Positions 60,949 through 64,000 of a DNA stretch of 64,000 bases are shown here, one piece after another. The notes beneath the pieces were generated by a model. The model was given only the letters and a program-made list of their open reading frames with translations. It was not told where the DNA came from and searched no databases. Position 1 is the first letter of the stretch; each line of letters opens with the position of its first letter. Location: the NCBI GenBank assembly GCA_964649725.1, contig CAZYTM010000001.1, positions 124,001 to 188,000 of the forward strand. Reading direction: 5' to 3'. The translations under genes and the position numbers were made by a program. Source of the DNA: CAZYTM01 sp964649725. Lineage in GTDB: Bacteria; Desulfobacterota; Desulfuromonadia; Geobacterales; Geobacteraceae.

Positions 60949-62118
60949 ATGGCTGACAATACTACCTGGGTCGACCCCTTTGCAGCAGCGCTGCAACAGA
61001 TCCAGCTCCAGCAGGAAACCATTGCCAGTTACAGCCTCACTGCGGGGGTAAAACTGCTGCAGAAAGGGCGCTACGATGATGCCATCGTGCAGCTCCGCAA
61101 GGCGACAGCGCTCAACCCCAACCTGGTCGATGCCTTCAGCTACCTTGGCGGCGCCTACTCCCAGGTCGGCAAGAAGAACGATGCCATAACCGCATACAAG
61201 AATATGATCAAGCTGACACCAGGTCAGTCCGACGGCTATATCAAACTGGGGAACCTCTATCTGGAGATGAAGAAGAGCAGCGATGCCGAGACCCAGTTCA
61301 AAAAAGCGGTCAGCATCGATCCGACCTCTACCGTGGCCCGCTATACCCTCGGGCAGATCTACGTCAATTCCGACCGGGCCGAACTGGCCAGGATCGAGTT
61401 CAGCAAGGTGGTGTCGATCTCCCCCCGGGATGGCAACGCCCACTATGCCCTCGGGCTTGCCTATAACAAACTCGGCCGCTACCGGGACGCGTTGAGCGAA
61501 CTGCAGAAGGCGACCAACCTGAAGAAGGACTTTGACCTGGCCATCTTTGAGCTTGGCAACGCCTACCACAGCCTTGGCGAGGAAGATAATGCGCAGAAGC
61601 AGCTGGAAAAATTGCGCACCCTGGGGAGTTCCCTCTATACCAGCCTGAAAGACATCCTCTTCACCCCGAAGATCACCGGGGTCGCCAGTGACAAGACCGC
61701 CGGGATGCTCAAGCTGGGGCCAGGTTCCCAGGCATACTTCCTTGACGCCTCGCTCGCCTTCCCTGGCAGCAGCAAGGACTTTACCCTGACCATCCAGTTC
61801 AACGGCAAAATGGATTCCGCCTCTGTCACCAACCCGTACAACTGGAGCATCACCAGGGCCAAAGGGGGGGCAGGGGGGATGTATATCACCACCGACCTGG
61901 CCAATGAAGCCGCGGTCTCACCCATTCCCAAGTATGTCTCCTACAACGCCACCCTGGGTCAGGCCAAGATAACCTTCACTGTTGCCCAGAACGCCACATC
62001 AAGCGCAAAAATCGATCCCTCTCACCTGGTATTCCGCTTCAGCGGCGAAGATATCAGCGGCAAGGCGATCGACCCGGGAGCTGACGAGTATGACGGTTTT
62101 GCAGACAAAGCATTCTGA
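60949..62118 (+). CDS. TPR protein with C-terminal Ig-like (Big_5-type) domain
   Basis: This is a 389-aa product whose ATG at 60949 follows AAGGAG. Residues about 30-235 hold six tetratricopeptide units (for example GVKLLQKGRYDDAIVQLRKA, YIKLGNLYLEMKKSSDAE, YALGLAYNKLGRYRDALSEL). From about 245 a beta domain (FTLTIQFNGKMDSASVTNPYNWSI) resembles bacterial Ig-like Big_5 modules. There is no signal peptide. It may scaffold export or assembly of surface polymers; the next genes make nonulosonic acid. Confidence 0.75.
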   Translation: MADNTTWVDPFAAALQQIQLQQETIASYSLTAGVKLLQKGRYDDAIVQLRKATALNPNLVDAFSYLGGAYSQVGKKNDAITAYKNMIKLTPGQSDGYIKLGNLYLEMKKSSDAETQFKKAVSIDPTSTVARYTLGQIYVNSDRAELARIEFSKVVSISPRDGNAHYALGLAYNKLGRYRDALSELQKATNLKKDFDLAIFELGNAYHSLGEEDNAQKQLEKLRTLGSSLYTSLKDILFTPKITGVASDKTAGMLKLGPGSQAYFLDASLAFPGSSKDFTLTIQFNGKMDSASVTNPYNWSITRAKGGAGGMYITTDLANEAAVSPIPKYVSYNATLGQAKITFTVAQNATSSAKIDPSHLVFRFSGEDISGKAIDPGADEYDGFADKAF

Positions 62119-63349
62119 TCTGCCAGAATTCCCTTTTGGCGCATTAGCAGACACCTCTGCCATGGAGTCTGCCTCCTCTCTTCCGGAGCGAGTGCTCCGG
62201 ACTATCAGCGGCGTGATCGGTGAACAACCGTTCCACCCGCTACATGAGCCAACTTTCCGGGGGAACGAGATAAAATACCTGACGGAATGTATCGATACCG
62301 GCTGGGTATCTTCGGCCGGCCCCTTTGTGGATAGATTCGAGGCAGGGCTGGCAGAATTCACCGGGATGAAAAAAGCTGTTGCGGTAGTGAACGGCACCGC
62401 TGCCCTCCATCTCTCGCTCCTGCTGGCAGGGGTAAAGCCGGGGAATGAAGTCCTCATGCCGGCTCTCACCTTTGTCGCCACAGCCAATGCCGTTGCCTAT
62501 TGCGGTGCCGTACCGCACTTCATCGACTCTGAGATATCGACCCTGGGCGTCGACGCGACCAGACTGTACGGCTACCTGCACGACAACGCCAGCGCCGACC
62601 GGTCAGGTTGCCGCAACAGGGCTACCGGCAGACGTATCGCAGCAGTTGTTGCAATGCACACCTTCGGCCATCCGGTCGACCTCGACCCGCTCAAGGAGGT
62701 CTGCGACCTCTTCCGCATCACCCTGGTGGAAGATGCCGCCGAATCGCTCGGTTCCTACTATAAAGGGAAGCATACCGGCCACTGGGGGAAGCTGACCGCC
62801 TTAAGCTTCAATGGCAACAAGGTGATCACCACCGGTGGAGGGGGCGCCATCCTGACCGATGACGAAGAGCTGGGGCGCCTTGCCAGGCACCTCTCCACCA
62901 CCGCCAAGGTCCCCCATCCATGGGCATTCATCCATGATGCGACCGGTTTCAACTACCGGCTCCCCAATCTGAATGCCGCGCTCGGACTCGCCCAGCTGGA
63001 ACAGCTCCCGGCCTTTCTGGCCAGCAAGCGGCAGCTGGCCGAACAATACCAGCAGGCATTCGCTGATATGCAGGGGATCAGCTTCATCGGCGAACCGAGG
63101 TTTGCCAGAAGCAATTACTGGCTCAACTCCCTGCTGCTCGACCAGGATCTGGCCAGCAGTCGAGATCCGATTCTGGAGCTTGCCAACAAAAGCGGCGTGA
63201 TGACCCGTCCGGCCTGGACCCTCATGCACAAGCTGCCGATGTACAAGGATTCCCCCCGGATGGAGCTCCCTGTAGCAGAACTGCTGGAGCAGACCCTCCT
63301 GAATATTCCGAGCAGTGCTTCACTGGGAGGGTCCCATGGGCAGGCGTAG
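62090..63349 (+). CDS. DegT/DnrJ/EryC1 aminotransferase, LegC-like
   Basis: This PLP sugar aminotransferase has PLHEPTFRGNEIKYLTECIDTGWVSSAG, diagnostic of the LegC/PseC-like branch, and PLP Lys244 in SFNGNKVITTGGGG. VNGTAALHLSLLLAGV and VEDAAESLGSYYKG are conserved. It should aminate a UDP- or GDP-4-keto-sugar for legionaminic-type acid. The ATG at 62090 (419 aa) has a GGGAG site and overlaps the TPR gene by 29 bases. An ATG at 62162 (395 aa) fits the family length better but lacks a site. Confidence 0.85.
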   Translation: MTVLQTKHSDLPEFPFGALADTSAMESASSLPERVLRTISGVIGEQPFHPLHEPTFRGNEIKYLTECIDTGWVSSAGPFVDRFEAGLAEFTGMKKAVAVVNGTAALHLSLLLAGVKPGNEVLMPALTFVATANAVAYCGAVPHFIDSEISTLGVDATRLYGYLHDNASADRSGCRNRATGRRIAAVVAMHTFGHPVDLDPLKEVCDLFRITLVEDAAESLGSYYKGKHTGHWGKLTALSFNGNKVITTGGGGAILTDDEELGRLARHLSTTAKVPHPWAFIHDATGFNYRLPNLNAALGLAQLEQLPAFLASKRQLAEQYQQAFADMQGISFIGEPRFARSNYWLNSLLLDQDLASSRDPILELANKSGVMTRPAWTLMHKLPMYKDSPRMELPVAELLEQTLLNIPSSASLGGSHGQA

Positions 63350-64000
63350 GATCTGTGTAGTAACCGGGACGCGTGCCGAATACGGTATCCTCTACTGGCC
63401 GCTCCGCGCTATCCAGGACGATCCGGAGCTGGAACTGCAGCTGATAGTCACCGGCATGCACCTCGCCCCGGAATTCGGCTCGACCCACCGGGTGATCACA
63501 GCTGACGGATTCCAGATCGACGCCAGGGTCGACATGCTCCTGGCAGGGGATACCCCGGCTGCCACAGGGAAATCGATCGGCCTCGGGGTGATCGGCTTTG
63601 CCGCAGCTCTGGAGAGGCTGGCACCCGATATTCTCTTCATCCCCGGCGACCGCTTCGAGATCCTTGCCGCTGCCCAGGCGGCAGTCGTGGCACGCATCCC
63701 GCTGGCCCATCTGGCCGGGGGTGACACCACCGAAGGGGCATTCGACGAGTCGATCCGCCATGCGCTGACCAAGATGTCCCATATCCATTTTGTCACCAAT
63801 GAGGCTGCGGCACGGAGAGTCCGGCAGATGGGGGAGAATCCGGCGCATATCCACAATGTCGGCAGCCCCGGTATCGATTATATAAAACGGCTGCAGCTGG
63901 CTGACCGGGAAGAGCTGACAGCTGCTCTCGGCCTCAGGTTCCGCGGCCAGAACCTGCTGATCACCTTCCACCCGGCCACCCTCTCTGGCGATAGTGGCGC
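63336..64000 (+). CDS. neuC: UDP-N-acetylglucosamine 2-epimerase (hydrolysing), NeuC-like, 3' truncated
   Basis: The first 221 codons are present; the gene runs off the right edge. The ATG at 63336 follows GGGAGG and overlaps the aminotransferase end by 14 bases. CVVTGTRAEYGILYWPLRAI, IPGDRFEILAAA, HLAGGDTTEGAFDESIRHALTKMSH and FHPATLSGD are signatures of the hydrolysing 2-epimerases (NeuC/LegG). Paired with the LegC-like enzyme it points to nonulosonic acid synthesis; LegG is an alternative name for the same role. Confidence 0.88.
   Translation, partial: MGRRRICVVTGTRAEYGILYWPLRAIQDDPELELQLIVTGMHLAPEFGSTHRVITADGFQIDARVDMLLAGDTPAATGKSIGLGVIGFAAALERLAPDILFIPGDRFEILAAAQAAVVARIPLAHLAGGDTTEGAFDESIRHALTKMSHIHFVTNEAAARRVRQMGENPAHIHNVGSPGIDYIKRLQLADREELTAALGLRFRGQNLLITFHPATLSGDSG

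Noticed and set aside
1..64000. tRNA, rRNA or transposase genes
   Set aside because: No cloverleaf with CCA-type end, no rRNA segment and no DDE or serine/tyrosine transposase frame was recognised on either strand.

Overview
The window is a high-GC bacterial chromosome segment. Gene content and style suggest a Geobacter/Pelobacter-type member of the Desulfuromonadota (inference only; no rRNA or tRNA gene was seen). Pointers are a fused PutA-type proline catabolic enzyme, a complete-looking anaerobic (cbi-type) cobalamin operon, HDOD and HD-GYP signalling proteins, many PAS-histidine kinases and a fructose-6-phosphate aldolase-type transaldolase.

Left part (1-19 kb): the tail of an aldo/keto reductase, two small exported proteins, PutA (minus strand), a sensor kinase, a cysteine desulfurase, a glycosyltransferase-39/TPR fusion next to an SGNH hydrolase, and a CpxRA-like two-component system. 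That system is divergent from two small envelope genes and an LTXXQ-like lipoprotein, and the shared promoter region carries two perfect GTAAA-N5-GTAAA boxes in opposite orientation. Two more lipoproteins, an alpha/beta hydrolase, folK and a transaldolase follow.

Defence island (19.1-26.8 kb): a single-chain restriction-methyltransferase (Type IIG-like) whose target-recognition half is strikingly AT-rich and which carries an in-frame palindromic repeat. It is followed by a TIR-domain protein, an unrecognised 239-aa protein, a CarD/Tudor-like protein, an unrecognised 134-aa protein, a relic of another restriction-methylase C-terminus, and a HigBA toxin-antitoxin pair.

Cobalamin operon (46.9 down to 28.0 kb, minus strand): a cobalamin riboswitch followed by an intrinsic terminator abutting the cobU start controls cobU-cobT-cobS-cobC-cbiA-cbiM(N)-cbiQ-cbiO-cbiX-cbiC-(FMN split-barrel protein)-cbiD-cbiET-cbiL-cbiF-cbiG-cbiH/cbiP fusion-cbiB-cobD. 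Many junctions overlap (ATGA/TGATG), which suggests translational coupling. No cbiJ is present. Heptanucleotide tandem arrays have invaded this operon, two inside cbiD and one at the CbiM/CbiN junction. A PAS kinase follows the operon.

Integron-like cassette array (47.6-54.2 kb): a run of mostly unrecognised small membrane or secreted protein genes, nearly all on the minus strand. They are separated by hairpin-forming sites with R''/R' core sequences (attC-like) and end at a possible attI-like set of direct repeats. HicAB and an orphan BrnA-like antitoxin sit inside. No integrase gene is visible, so this looks like an integrase-less attC cluster (CALIN).

Right part (54.4-64 kb): a ParB-like protein, a secreted protein, a zinc-ribbon protein, DNA-3-methyladenine glycosylase, divergent HD-GYP and HDOD regulators, a TPR protein with a candidate sigma-54 promoter, and the start of a nonulosonic (sialic/legionaminic) acid cluster: a LegC-like aminotransferase and a truncated NeuC-like epimerase.
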